A stretch of DNA of 64,000 nucleotides. It comes from Allosaccharopolyspora coralli. Lineage in GTDB: Bacteria; Actinomycetota; Actinomycetes; Mycobacteriales; Pseudonocardiaceae. Within the stretch, counting starts at the first letter, position 1, and each line of letters starts with the position of its first letter. Below the pieces are notes generated by a model, which saw nothing but the letters and a program-made list of their open reading frames with translations, was not told the DNA's origin and searched no databases. Shown here piece by piece: positions 34,761-43,316 of the stretch. Position numbers and translations under genes: made by a program. Location: NCBI RefSeq assembly GCF_009664835.1, contig NZ_CP045929.1, positions 2,418,001 through 2,482,000 on the forward strand, read 5' to 3'.

Positions 34761-35672
34761 ATGGAACCCGGACGTACGCGCCGCCTCGCCACCGCAGTGG
34801 TGGCCCTGTTCGCGCTGTCGGCATGCACTGCCTCGGCGCCACCCCAACCCGCCCCACCACCTTCACCCGAGGGCGTCCTGGCGATCAAAGTGGACAACAC
34901 CGTTCCCGGTCGACCACCAGTCGGGGTCGAAGCCGCCGACGTCGTCTACATCGAACCGGTCGAAGGCGGTCTGAGCCGGATGCTCGCGCTCTACGAGTCC
35001 CGATTGCCGCCCCGGGTCGGACCCGTTCGCAGCGCCCGTGAGACCGATCTGGAACTCCTGCCCCAGTTCGGACGCCCCACGCTCGCCTACTCGGGCGCGG
35101 CGCCGGAGCTGGTCGAAGCCATCACACAAGCCCCGATCGAGCCCGTCACGGACAAGATCGCGCCGGAGGGCTTCACGCGTGACGACGCCCGGAAGATCCC
35201 GTACAACCTGTTCGTCCGCCCGGAAGCTCTGCCGCGCGGTGCACCGTGGCCGGAGCAAGCGCGCTTCCCGAGGGGTCCGGCTCCTGAAGACGGAACACCC
35301 GCGCCCTCGCAGGAAACCTCCTACGAAGCCGCGCGCATCACCTTCGACTGGTCCGAACCGGACGGCAGGTGGGTACTGTCGATGGACGGTCGTCCGGTGA
35401 ACAGCGCCGCGGGGACGCCGCTCGGCGGCCCCACCGTCGTCTTCCAGGAAGTGCCGATCACGATGTCGGGCATCAGCGACACGGCAGGAACCGTGTCCCC
35501 GGTCGCCGCCAGTACCGGTGAGGGCGCAGCCACGATGTTCCGGGACGGCAAGGCCTACGAGGGCCGGTGGTCCCGACCGTCCCCGCAGGACCCGACACGC
35601 TTCACGGGGCCAGACGGACAGCCGCTCCCCTTCGCCGACGGGCAGGTCTGGATCGTGCTCGTCGGGGCGTGA
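34761..35672 (+). CDS. DUF3048 (YerB-like) lipoprotein
   Basis: The 303-residue precursor has a lipoprotein signal (VVALFALSAC, lipobox LSAC) and then the DUF3048 pattern: LAIKVDNTVPGRPPVGVEAADVVYIEPVEGGLSRMLALYES, RVGPVRSARETDLELLPQFGRPTLAYSG. The C-terminal domain has ITFDWSEPDGRW and YEGRWSRPSPQDPTRFTGPDGQPLPFADGQVWIVLV. The mature protein should be attached to the outer membrane leaflet side of the cell membrane. Its function is unknown in the family. ATG 34761 follows GGGAGG. Repeat copy E begins at its stop codon. Confidence 0.92.
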   Translation: MEPGRTRRLATAVVALFALSACTASAPPQPAPPPSPEGVLAIKVDNTVPGRPPVGVEAADVVYIEPVEGGLSRMLALYESRLPPRVGPVRSARETDLELLPQFGRPTLAYSGAAPELVEAITQAPIEPVTDKIAPEGFTRDDARKIPYNLFVRPEALPRGAPWPEQARFPRGPAPEDGTPAPSQETSYEAARITFDWSEPDGRWVLSMDGRPVNSAAGTPLGGPTVVFQEVPITMSGISDTAGTVSPVAASTGEGAATMFRDGKAYEGRWSRPSPQDPTRFTGPDGQPLPFADGQVWIVLVGA

Positions 35673-35838
35673 GAGGGCGTCCGGAAACGGGCATTTGTGT
35701 CCGTAGTCGGAGTTCGTGCCTCGCAAGGCGGGGGTTATCGCCGTGTACACCCGGTACTCACGAGGGCCCCAACGCCGCGAGGTACGAACCGGACGCCGGT
35801 ACTGGACCACCTACCCAAGTTCCCTGATACCCGCTGAG
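35670..35838 (+). repeat. Structured stop-codon repeat, copy E (internal deletion)
   Basis: The TGA stop of the DUF3048 gene is the first three bases of the element (TGAGAGGGCGTCC). The copy lacks the GTGCCC/GGGCAC hairpin block and half of the CTCCG hairpin, then continues with CGGAGTTCGTGCCTCGCAAGGC, CCCCAACGCCGCGAGG and GGACCACCTACCCAAGTTCCC. Forward orientation. Confidence 0.85.
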
Positions 35839-35911
35839 CGCCGCGCGATTGCCGGGCCGCCCCACCCGCAGTAGCGTCTGCCTCCTTCCCACCCCGGAAG
35901 CGGAGGTCCCG

Positions 35912-36427
35912 ATGGCCATCACCCGCCTGAACCATGCCGTGCTGTTCGTGGCCGACCTCGCACGCAGCACCACGTTCTATCGCGAGGTCCTCGGGTTCAC
36001 ACCGGTCGACATGACCCCCGAAGGCTTCTCGGGTGCGGCGTTCCTGCGGGCTCCGGACTCGGACAACGACCACGACCTCGGCCTGTTCGAAGTGGGCGGC
36101 TCGGCGGGGCCGTCGGAGGCAGGCAGGAGCACGGTCGGCCTCTACCACCTCGCTTGGGAGGTGGACACGCTGACCGAACTCGAACGTCTGCGCACCACGC
36201 TCGACACGGCCGGGGCGTTGGTCGGCACCAGCGACCACGGCACCACCAAAAGCCTCTACGGCAAGGACCCCGACGGCCTCGAGTTCGAGATCGCGTGGCT
36301 CGTACCGTATGACCGGCTCGACCAGGAGACCCTCGAGGCCAGGAAGACGATCGTCGCGCTCGATCTCGGGCGTGAGAAGGAGCGCTATGGTGCCGACACC
36401 ATCGGCGGCCACACTGGCCCGGCGTAG
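35912..36427 (+). CDS. VOC superfamily (glyoxalase/dioxygenase-like) protein
   Basis: A 171-residue protein with two paired beta-alpha-beta-beta-beta units. The metal ligands expected in the family are visible: His in RLNHAVLFVADL, His in GLYHLAWEV and Glu in PDGLEFEIAW. The motif SLYGKDPDGLEFEI is typical of extradiol-dioxygenase-like VOC proteins. ATG 35912 has CGGAGG upstream. The substrate is unknown. Confidence 0.88.
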   Translation: MAITRLNHAVLFVADLARSTTFYREVLGFTPVDMTPEGFSGAAFLRAPDSDNDHDLGLFEVGGSAGPSEAGRSTVGLYHLAWEVDTLTELERLRTTLDTAGALVGTSDHGTTKSLYGKDPDGLEFEIAWLVPYDRLDQETLEARKTIVALDLGREKERYGADTIGGHTGPA

Positions 36428-36433
36428 CGCGTC

Positions 36434-36507
36434 CTAGGGGGCGTCGTGGAACTTGGGGAGGTGGCCCGGTACCGCCGCGCCAGTTCGCGCCTCGCTGCGT
36501 TGGGGGC
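36434..36507 (-). repeat. Structured stop-codon repeat, copy F (truncated)
   Basis: Reverse-orientation fragment holding the GAACTGG ... CGGCGGTACCGGGCCACC ... CCAAGTTCC hairpin and CCCCCAACGCAGCG. The other half is absent. It lies between two convergent genes, ending 7 and 40 bp from their stop codons. Confidence 0.7.
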
Positions 36508-36546
36508 AGACAGAACCGGTCGGCACCACTGCCGATTCCGGCCGAG

Positions 36547-37551
36547 TCAGGCGTCGCCGGAAGCACCGTGTGGTCCGGTCCTCTTGCGCAGGCGCAGGCC
36601 GAAGACACCGGCACCGAGCAACGCCACTCCGGCCAGCAGCACGACCAACGGACCGCCGAGCGCCCCGCCGGTGAGGTCCCAGACCGCCTCCGGCACCGAG
36701 ACGGTCACACCCACGATCCCGGCCACCAGCAGCGGAAGATCCTGCCACCGCACGTACAAGCCGAAGAACACGACGGCCAGCGCCAGCGTCGCGCCGTAGC
36801 CCCACGCCGTCGAGTCCAGTCCCAGGGCCCACTGTGCCCCGAGAAGCGCGATGAACGCACCGCCGGTGAGACCCACGGTGCGTTCAGCCAGCCACTCCGC
36901 CAGGGACAACGCGATCCACACCCCGCCCAGTGCGACCAGAAGCGCCGCCGTCAGCATGGTCGCGCCGGGCCACCAGTCGCCGGTCGCCGCATACACCACG
37001 CCGACGCTGAAGGCACCCATCGCCAGCATCCCGGGAACGGACGGCAGGGCCAGATAGCCGACGACGGCCACGACGAGACCCGCCGTCGCGGTCGGCACCG
37101 CCCACTCGTTCTGCGACCCGGTGGATACCGCCATCGCGACCAGCGGCGCAGCCAGCACGAACAACGCCGCCACGATCCGCCTGCGGGGCGTGGATGCGGG
37201 CCGCAGCGACCGGACCCGGCTCGGACCGCCCGCGACGAGCACGCCTGCCGCCGTCACGAGCGCGGCCAGGGCGAGCAGGATCGACACCCGCGCCACCTGA
37301 CCGAGGTCCTCCCAGGACATGTGCAACAGCAGGGCGGCGCCACCGAACACGAGAGCGGCACCGGCGTATCCCAACACTTCCCACAAGCCGCCGCGGCGCT
37401 GTCCCGGTGAGTTCGCCGTGCCGGACGCGCTCGGCACGCTCGCCGCGGCGAGCTCGGTGAGGACGACGTCAGCCTGGTCCGGCGACAGCACTCCGCGTTC
37501 CACCAGCCCCCGCACCGCCGCGCGCTGCCGCGGTGTCAGTTCCCCGGTCAT
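36547..37551 (-). CDS. Polytopic membrane protein, DUF2157-like
   Basis: The 334-residue protein has a cytoplasmic N-terminal helical motif (LTPRQRAAVRGLVERGVLSPDQADVVLTEL) of the kind found before the DUF2157 membrane domain. It is followed by about ten hydrophobic segments, starting with LWEVLGYAGAALVFGGAALLL. The C-terminus is basic. ATG 37551 follows GGAGG. The function is unknown. The upstream gap (37552-37928) holds the 30-bp tandem repeats. Confidence 0.75.
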   Translation of the reverse strand: MTGELTPRQRAAVRGLVERGVLSPDQADVVLTELAAASVPSASGTANSPGQRRGGLWEVLGYAGAALVFGGAALLLHMSWEDLGQVARVSILLALAALVTAAGVLVAGGPSRVRSLRPASTPRRRIVAALFVLAAPLVAMAVSTGSQNEWAVPTATAGLVVAVVGYLALPSVPGMLAMGAFSVGVVYAATGDWWPGATMLTAALLVALGGVWIALSLAEWLAERTVGLTGGAFIALLGAQWALGLDSTAWGYGATLALAVVFFGLYVRWQDLPLLVAGIVGVTVSVPEAVWDLTGGALGGPLVVLLAGVALLGAGVFGLRLRKRTGPHGASGDA

Positions 37552-37640
37552 GCCCGCCACCTCCGTGTCCGTCGCCGGACACAGCAGCCTGACAGACCGC
37601 CCGATGCGGCCATCGAACCGCACCCTCCCCCGCGATGCCT

Positions 37641-37740
37641 CAAGAGGTGAACGGCACTCTCGCCCCACCACACGAGGCGAAAGTGCCGTTCACCTCACAC
37701 CCCACACCCGAACCGCGTGGTGCGAACGGCACGTTCACCC
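37641..37740. repeat. Degenerate flank of the GGCGAAAGTGCCGTTCGCC repeats
   Basis: Three diverged units precede the regular tandem array: inverted GGTGAACGGCACTCTCGCC at about 37647, direct GGCGAAAGTGCCGTTCACC at about 37676 and inverted GCGAACGGCACGTTCACC at about 37722. The first two can pair to form a hairpin of about 19 bp. Confidence 0.8.
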
Positions 37741-37890
37741 CACGAGACGAGGCGAAAGTGCCGTTCACCCCACGACACGAGGCGAAAGTGCCGTTCACCC
37801 CACGAAACGAGGCGAAAGTGCCGTTCGCCCCACGAGGCGAGGCGAAAGTGCCGTTCGCCTCACGAGACGGGGTGAAAGTGCCGTTCGCCT
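37741..37890. repeat. Five tandem 30-bp repeat units
   Basis: Five head-to-tail units have an exact 30-bp period (starts 37741, 37771, 37801, 37831, 37861). The unit is CACGAGACGAGGCGAAAGTG followed by CCGTTCACCC; differences are confined to a few positions. The core GGCGAA-AGTGCCG-TTCGCC is an imperfect palindrome. The array lies between a glutamine-synthetase-like gene and a membrane protein gene, both minus strand. Related units occur near 63.6 kb. Confidence 0.92.
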
Positions 37891-37928
37891 CGCCGGTGGT
37901 CGTGGGTGTCCACTGCGGATTCGGAGTG

Positions 37929-39323
37929 TCAGTAGGCCCAGCGGAGTTCGGCGGCGACCTCTTCCTGAGTGCGACCGGCGAAGCGAGCGATCTCCCCGCG
38001 GCGGATGTTGCCGATCGTCGCGGCCAACGGCTCGCCCAGCGCGCCGGTCAACACCGGGTCGGCCTCGAACGCGGCCAACGCCTCGTCCAGTGACTCGGGC
38101 AGTCGTACGATGCCCCGTCGCGCGCGTTCGTCCTCCTCGAGCGACGCCGGATCCACCTCGACCGGTTCGGGTAACCGCGCGCGATCGGCCAGCCCGGCGA
38201 GCCCGGCGAAGATCACGCCCGCCACCACCAGATACGGGTTGGCCGCCAGGTCGAAGCACTTGATCTCCATGTTCGCACTGCGATGTCGACTTCCGGTCGG
38301 GCCGGGCACGAGACGCAGCGCCGTCTCGCGGTTCTCCTGCCCCCACGCCGCGAACGCCCCGGCCCAGTGCTGCGGCACCAACCGCAGGTAGCTCGCCACC
38401 GAGGGCGCCCCGAGCACCAGCAGCCCCGGCAGGTGCGCGAGCACGCCCGCGCTGAACGCTTCGCCGGTCGAGTCCAACCCGCACGGGCCGTCTCCGCCCG
38501 CGAAGGTGTTCTGCCCTTCCCGGTGCCACACGCTGAAATGAACGTGCCCACCGTTGCCGACCCCGTCGGCGACGACCTTCGGCGAGAACGACGGCCGCAG
38601 ACCGTGGCTCAGGCTTACCGCGCGGATCGTCTCGCGCACCAGGACCATGTCGTCGGCCGCCGCGACGGGATCGGTCGCTGCGACCGAGACCTCGAACTGT
38701 CCCTCCGCGTACTCGGGGTGCACCTGCACCACAGCGATGTCCTGGGCTGTGAGCGCGGAGACCACGTCACGCACGTAGTCGGAACGCTCCACCAGGCGAG
38801 CTTGACCGTACGACGGACCGCGTGCGGCGGAGACGAAGGCGTCCGGGTCGGCGCCCGGAGCGGGGTCGGCTCCGACGACCCACTCCACCTCGAACGCCGC
38901 CCGCATCTCCAGGCCTTCGGCGGCCAGCCCCGCTACCGCTGCGCGCGCGGCACTGCGCTGGTCGATCGGGTGGACGCCGCCTTCCTGGTCGTAGCGGTCG
39001 ACCGGCGCCCACGCCCAACCGGGCTGTGCCGCCAGCGGCGTCAACCGGTCGAGGTCGGGATGCAGCCGCAAGTCGCCGATGACACCGGGCGCGTGCGGCC
39101 CGGTGACGGGCGATCCATCGTAGAGGAACGAGTCGAACACCGGCGAGGCCCCGACGCCCCAGGCCGCCGCGTTCTCCAGGGCCGCGACGGGCACCGCTTT
39201 GACCCGGGTGATCCCTCCGTTGTCCACGAAGGTCGCTGCCACGACCTCCACGCCTCGCGCCACCAGTCCGGCCTGGGCGCGGCGTGCCTGTTCGGCGCGT
39301 TCCCGGCGCTCCCGCTCGTCCAT
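37929..39323 (-). CDS. Glutamine synthetase family protein (FluG C-terminal-like)
   Basis: The 464-residue protein has a GS-type fold. The N-terminal beta-grasp part contains TFVDNGGITRVKAVPV; the catalytic domain shows QFEVSV, GNGGHVHFSVW and the ammonia/glutamate-site region NRETALRLVPG with MEIKCFDLAANPYLVVAGVI. The Asp-50-like and NKxP-loop elements of true GlnA are altered, as in gamma-glutamyl ligases of the GlnA3/GlnA4 or FluG type. ATG 39323 is used; RBS GGGAG is weak. It is divergent from an amidohydrolase, and fusion of those two domains is what fungal FluG is. A gamma-glutamyl-amine or related ligase is the likely activity. Confidence 0.85.
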   Translation of the reverse strand: MDERERRERAEQARRAQAGLVARGVEVVAATFVDNGGITRVKAVPVAALENAAAWGVGASPVFDSFLYDGSPVTGPHAPGVIGDLRLHPDLDRLTPLAAQPGWAWAPVDRYDQEGGVHPIDQRSAARAAVAGLAAEGLEMRAAFEVEWVVGADPAPGADPDAFVSAARGPSYGQARLVERSDYVRDVVSALTAQDIAVVQVHPEYAEGQFEVSVAATDPVAAADDMVLVRETIRAVSLSHGLRPSFSPKVVADGVGNGGHVHFSVWHREGQNTFAGGDGPCGLDSTGEAFSAGVLAHLPGLLVLGAPSVASYLRLVPQHWAGAFAAWGQENRETALRLVPGPTGSRHRSANMEIKCFDLAANPYLVVAGVIFAGLAGLADRARLPEPVEVDPASLEEDERARRGIVRLPESLDEALAAFEADPVLTGALGEPLAATIGNIRRGEIARFAGRTQEEVAAELRWAY

Positions 39324-39416
39324 ACTTCGCTCCCGTTCCTCGGTCGCCCGGCTTGCGGATGTGATCAAGACTAGCCTTCACGACACGACAGCACAGATCA
39401 GCAACGGGAGACAGCC

Positions 39417-40538
39417 ATGGCAGCGAGTGTCCGGGACGAGTCGACAGCCGCCCCGCTCGTGGACCACCACTGTCACGGCCTGCTTCGGGAGAACCCCGAT
39501 CCGGCGATGTTCGAACGACATCTCGGCGAAGGGGACGGCCCCGGCCTGCACGGCGCCACGCCGTGGAACGCGATGCTCGGTATGGGGCTTCGGCGCTGGT
39601 GTCCGCCGGTACTGGACCTGCCGGCGCACAGTGAACCGGCCGAGTACCTGCACCGCCGGGTCGAGTTGGGTGCCGACGAGGTCAACCGACGGTTCCTGCG
39701 GGCGAGCGGCATCACCCGGTTCCTCGTCGACACGGGCCTGCTTCCCGACACCATCACCTCCCCTGCCGAGCTGGCCGCGCTCTCCGGCGAACGGGCCGAC
39801 GAGGTGGTGCGCCTGGAGCAGGTCGCCGAGGAGGTCGTCCGCTCCGGGACCAGCGCCGAACGGTTCGCCGAGCAGGTCGAGGACGCGCTGGCGCAGCGAC
39901 TGCGCGGCGCCGTCGGGGTGAAGTCGATCGCCGCGTACCGGATCGGCCTCGACTTCGACCCCAGACCGCCGAGTCGCGCCGCGGTCCGCGCCGCGGCGGA
40001 CACGTGGCTGCACAGCGGCGGCAGGTTGGCTCACCCGGCGATCCACCGCTTCCTGCTGTGGCGTGCCGTCGAATGGGGGTTGCCGATCCAGTTCCACATC
40101 GGACTCGGCGACACCGACCTCGACCTGCACCGTTGCGACCCGCTCCTGCTCACCGAGTTCCTGCGCGCCACGCGAAGCTCAGGCACGCCGGTCGTGCTGC
40201 TGCACAACTACCCCTACCACCGGCACGTGGGGTATCTCGCGCACGTTTTCGAGCACGTGTTCGTCGACATCGGCCTCGCCGCCCACCATGTGGGCAGCCG
40301 CGCGGGCGCGGTACTGGCCGAGACGACGGAACTCGCCCCGTTCGGTAAGCTCCTGTTCGCCACCGACGCGTTCGGGCTGGCCGAGCTGTACCTGCTCGGC
40401 AGCACGACGTTCCTACGGGCGTTGGACAGGTTCCTCGACGCCGGCGTCGCGGAGAACGACTGGACTGTCGGCGACGCGGCACGGATCCGCGAGGACATCA
40501 CCGGCGGCACCGCCCGGCGGCTCTACGCCCTGGACTGA
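39417..40538 (+). CDS. Amidohydrolase (FluG N-terminal/nodulin-6-like)
   Basis: A 373-residue amidohydrolase-2 family protein. The metal-binding HxH is in VDHHCHGLLREN at the N-terminus; further ligands are expected in PIQFHIGLGDTD, VVLLHNYPYHRHVGYLAHVF and LLFATDAFGLAELYLLG. These patterns match the domain that precedes the GS domain in FluG. It starts 93 bp from the divergent GS-like gene, so they likely share regulation and act on one metabolite, one making and the other splitting an amide-type bond. Repeat copy G begins at its stop codon. Confidence 0.87.
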   Translation: MAASVRDESTAAPLVDHHCHGLLRENPDPAMFERHLGEGDGPGLHGATPWNAMLGMGLRRWCPPVLDLPAHSEPAEYLHRRVELGADEVNRRFLRASGITRFLVDTGLLPDTITSPAELAALSGERADEVVRLEQVAEEVVRSGTSAERFAEQVEDALAQRLRGAVGVKSIAAYRIGLDFDPRPPSRAAVRAAADTWLHSGGRLAHPAIHRFLLWRAVEWGLPIQFHIGLGDTDLDLHRCDPLLLTEFLRATRSSGTPVVLLHNYPYHRHVGYLAHVFEHVFVDIGLAAHHVGSRAGAVLAETTELAPFGKLLFATDAFGLAELYLLGSTTFLRALDRFLDAGVAENDWTVGDAARIREDITGGTARRLYALD

Positions 40539-40749
40539 GAGAGCATGTGGGAACTGGCATGTGTGCCCGTAGGGCACGCCTCACACGTGACCAGCCGGAG
40601 CACGGTGAGCCGCTCCGGCGTTCGGAGTTCGTGCCTCGCAAGGCAGGGGTCCTCGCCGCGTACGCGTGGTACTCAACAGGACGCAGCGAGCCGCGAACTG
40701 TGGCGACGGAACCGGACCACCTACCCAAGATCCACAATGCCCTCCGAGG
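40536..40749 (+). repeat. Structured stop-codon repeat, copy G (full length, reference copy)
   Basis: About 214 bp. The left terminus TGAGAGAGCATGTGGGAACTGG includes the amidohydrolase stop codon, and the right terminus ends TGCCCTCCGAG. Internal self-complementary blocks are GTGCCC-GTA-GGGCAC, CTCCG-GCGTT-CGGAG, TGCCT-CGCA-AGGCA and the GAACTG ... CCAAGATCC arm. The same blocks recur in order in copies B, D and L. No coding potential is credible. Confidence 0.9.
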
Positions 40750-40845
40750 CCGGGACCGTGCAGGGACCCGGCCGTGTTGACCTCGACCTAGCTCGAAGTT
40801 CCACACTGGGCCGGTCCGCACGAGACGAGGAAACGAGAGCACGCC

Positions 40846-42744
40846 ATGACTCCCAACGTCAGTTGGCAGACCATGCAGTCCTTCGCCAGCGACAGTTCGG
40901 TGACCCGGCAGAAGCTGGCTCCCGGTCTCGGCAGGCGCATCGTCGGCTACGCCCGCCCGTACGTGGCCGACATCGTGCCGTTCCTCGTGCTGGTGGCGGT
41001 CGCGGCGGTACTCGGGATCGTCACGCCGTTGCTGTTCAAGGCGATCATCGACAACGGCATCGTGCCGCGTGACATGGCGGTCGTGGGATGGCTGGCGGGA
41101 GCCGTCGCCGCCGTCGCGGTGCTCGAGGCCGTCTTCTCCCTGATGCAGCGCTGGTACTCGGCGAAACTCGGCGAGGGTCTCATCTACGACCTGCGGCGCG
41201 AGGTGTTCGCGCACGTCCAGCGGATGCCGGTGGCGTTCTTCGTGCGGGCCCAGACCGGCTCGTTGGTGAGCAGGCTCAACACCGACGTCATCGGCGCGCA
41301 ACGGGCCCTGACGAGCACGCTGTCCTCGGTCGTGTCGAACGTGCTCAGCCTCGTGCTGGTGCTCGGCGCGATGTTCGCCCTGTCCTGGCAGATCACGCTC
41401 ATCGCGCTGGCGCTGCTGCCGTTGTTCCTGCTGCCGGTGCGGTGGGTCGGCTCGCGGTTGCAGCGCGTGACCCGCGAGCAGATGCGCACCGACGCCGAGA
41501 TGAGCTCGCTCATGACCGAGCGGTTCGGCGTCGCCGGGGCGATGCTCACCAAGCTCTACGGCCGGGCCGACGACGAGCGCGACGGCTTCTCGCGGCGCGC
41601 CTCGCGGGTGCGCGACCTCGGCGTCATCTCGGCCATGTACACGCGCGTGTTCACGGTGGCCCTGACGCTGCTGGCCGCCCTGGCCACGGCCGTGGTGTAC
41701 GGGCTCGGCGGCGTGCTCGTCATCTCCGACGCCTTCGAACTAGGCACGCTGGTCGCACTCGCCGCGCTGCTGAGCAGGCTCTACGGCCCGCTGACGGCCC
41801 TGTCGAACGTGCACGTCGACATCATGACCGCGCTGGTCAGCTTCGACCGGGTGTTCGAGGTGCTCGACCTCGAGCCGCAGGTGCGGGACGCCCCGGACGC
41901 CAAGGATCTGCCCGCCGACACCGCGACCGTCGAGTTCGACTCGGTGTCGTTCCAGTACCCGGGCTCCGACGAGATCTCGCTCGCGTCGCTGGAATCGGTC
42001 GCGCGCAGCGAGAACACCCCGCCGAACCCGGTGTTGCACGACGTCTCCTTCACCGCCGGGCGCGGTGAGATGATCGCACTGGTCGGCCCGTCGGGTGCGG
42101 GCAAGACCACGATCACCCATCTCGCCGGGCGGCTCTACGACGCCACGTCGGGCACCGTCCGCATCGGCGGCGAAGATGTCCGCGACGTCCGGCTCACCTC
42201 GCTCTACGACCACGTCGGGGTCGTCACCCAGGAGCCGCACCTGTTCCACGACTCGATCCGCGACAACCTCCGCTACGCCAGGCCGGAGGCCACCGACGCC
42301 GACCTCGTGGAGGCGCTGCGGACCGCCCAGCTCGGCCACCTGCTCGACGAGCTGCCCGACGGCCTCGGCACCGTGGTCGGCGACCGCGGCTACCGACTCT
42401 CCGGCGGCGAGAAGCAGCGGCTCGCGATCGCACGGCTGTTGTTGAAGGCACCGCCGATCGTGGTGCTCGACGAGGCCACCGCGCACCTGGACTCGGAGTC
42501 CGAGGTCGCCGTGCAGCGGGCGCTGCGCACCGCGTTGTCCGGAAGGACATCCCTGGTCATCGCGCACCGGTTGTCCACGATTCGCGAAGCCGACCGCATC
42601 CTCGTGGTCTCCGGTGGCGGGATCGCAGAGCAGGGCACGCATCAGGAGCTGCTGCTGCGCGACGGGGTGTACGCCGAGCTGTACCGCACCCAGTTCGCCT
42701 GGCAGCCGGAGACGCCCGGCGACGGTCAGCTCGCCACACGCTGA
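40846..42744 (+). CDS. ABC exporter half-transporter (permease-ATPase fusion)
   Basis: A 632-residue type-IV ABC exporter subunit. Residues 30-330 hold six membrane helices; residues 365-610 are the nucleotide-binding domain with Walker A GPSGAGKTT, Q-loop VVTQEPHLF, signature LSGGEKQRL, Walker B VVLDEATAHLD and H-loop IAHRLSTI. All catalytic residues are present. A short insertion (SDEISLASLESVARSENTPPNPV) separates the first NBD strands. It probably works as a homodimer. The substrate is unknown. The upstream region contains repeat copy G. Confidence 0.93.
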   Translation: MTPNVSWQTMQSFASDSSVTRQKLAPGLGRRIVGYARPYVADIVPFLVLVAVAAVLGIVTPLLFKAIIDNGIVPRDMAVVGWLAGAVAAVAVLEAVFSLMQRWYSAKLGEGLIYDLRREVFAHVQRMPVAFFVRAQTGSLVSRLNTDVIGAQRALTSTLSSVVSNVLSLVLVLGAMFALSWQITLIALALLPLFLLPVRWVGSRLQRVTREQMRTDAEMSSLMTERFGVAGAMLTKLYGRADDERDGFSRRASRVRDLGVISAMYTRVFTVALTLLAALATAVVYGLGGVLVISDAFELGTLVALAALLSRLYGPLTALSNVHVDIMTALVSFDRVFEVLDLEPQVRDAPDAKDLPADTATVEFDSVSFQYPGSDEISLASLESVARSENTPPNPVLHDVSFTAGRGEMIALVGPSGAGKTTITHLAGRLYDATSGTVRIGGEDVRDVRLTSLYDHVGVVTQEPHLFHDSIRDNLRYARPEATDADLVEALRTAQLGHLLDELPDGLGTVVGDRGYRLSGGEKQRLAIARLLLKAPPIVVLDEATAHLDSESEVAVQRALRTALSGRTSLVIAHRLSTIREADRILVVSGGGIAEQGTHQELLLRDGVYAELYRTQFAWQPETPGDGQLATR

Positions 42745-42879
42745 CTCGGGTGTGCGATCTGCGTGGATGGTCGCGTGGCAGCCGCTAGCCGATGAACGAG
42801 TCACCGGATCCGGCGCTCGCGTGTGGCGCCGACGCCCCGCACAGTGGAACGACGACACTCGTGCGAGGAGGGAGCGTCG

Positions 42880-43182
42880 ATGGTCACCGTGGGCCTGATG
42901 GTGCGGGTGGAAGCCAAGCCGGGGATGGAATCGGAGGTGGAGAGTTTCCTGCGGGACGCGCTGCCGCTGGCCGAGGAGGAACCCGACACGGTCGCCTGGT
43001 TCGCCACCCGGCTCGGCCAGTCCACGTTCGGGATCTTCGACGTCTTCCCCGACGACGAAGGACGGCGTACCCACTTGGCGGGGCCGATCGCGGAAGCACT
43101 CAGTGAACGCACCGACGACCTGCTGGCCGAGCCGCCGACGATCGAACACCTCGACGTCCTCGCCCACAAGCTGCCGGGATGA
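42880..43182 (+). CDS. Small ABM-fold protein (antibiotic biosynthesis monooxygenase-like)
   Basis: The 100-residue protein reads MVTVGLMVRVEAKPGMESEVESFLRDALPL, then DTVAWFATRLGQSTFGIFDVFPDDEGRRTHL and a C-terminal IEHLDVLAHKL. This is the ferredoxin-like ABM pattern of small quinol monooxygenases and related dimers. ATG 42880 has GAGGAGGGAG upstream. A true enzymatic role is not shown by sequence. Confidence 0.75.
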   Translation: MVTVGLMVRVEAKPGMESEVESFLRDALPLAEEEPDTVAWFATRLGQSTFGIFDVFPDDEGRRTHLAGPIAEALSERTDDLLAEPPTIEHLDVLAHKLPG

Positions 43183-43188
43183 CGACCG

Positions 43189-43316
43189 TGCCTGCGGGTC
43201 AGCAGGGACTCTCGCCGCGTACGTGTGGTACTCACGAGGACCCCGACGCAGCGAGGCCCGAACGGGGGCGGGCGGTACCGGGCCACCCACCCCAGTTCCC
43301 CAACGCGCTGTCAGAG
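43189..43316 (+). repeat. Structured stop-codon repeat, copy H (5'-truncated)
   Basis: Forward copy starting in the GTGCCT hairpin. It retains CGCCGCGTACGTGTGGTACTCA, CCCCGACGCAGCGAGG, GGGCGGTACCGGGCCACC, CCCCAGTTCCCCAACGCGCTGTCAGAG. The TCA at 43311-43313 is the complement of the E2 stop codon. Confidence 0.82.

Noticed and set aside
37741-37890. Possible CRISPR array
   Set aside because: Units are contiguous and nearly identical with no unique spacers, and no cas gene is in the window.
37635-38093. Open frame across the 30-bp tandem repeats encoding repeated EAKVPF units
   Set aside because: The period of 30 bases keeps the frame open by arithmetic. The peptide has no start context with an RBS and runs on antisense to the glutamine-synthetase-like gene.
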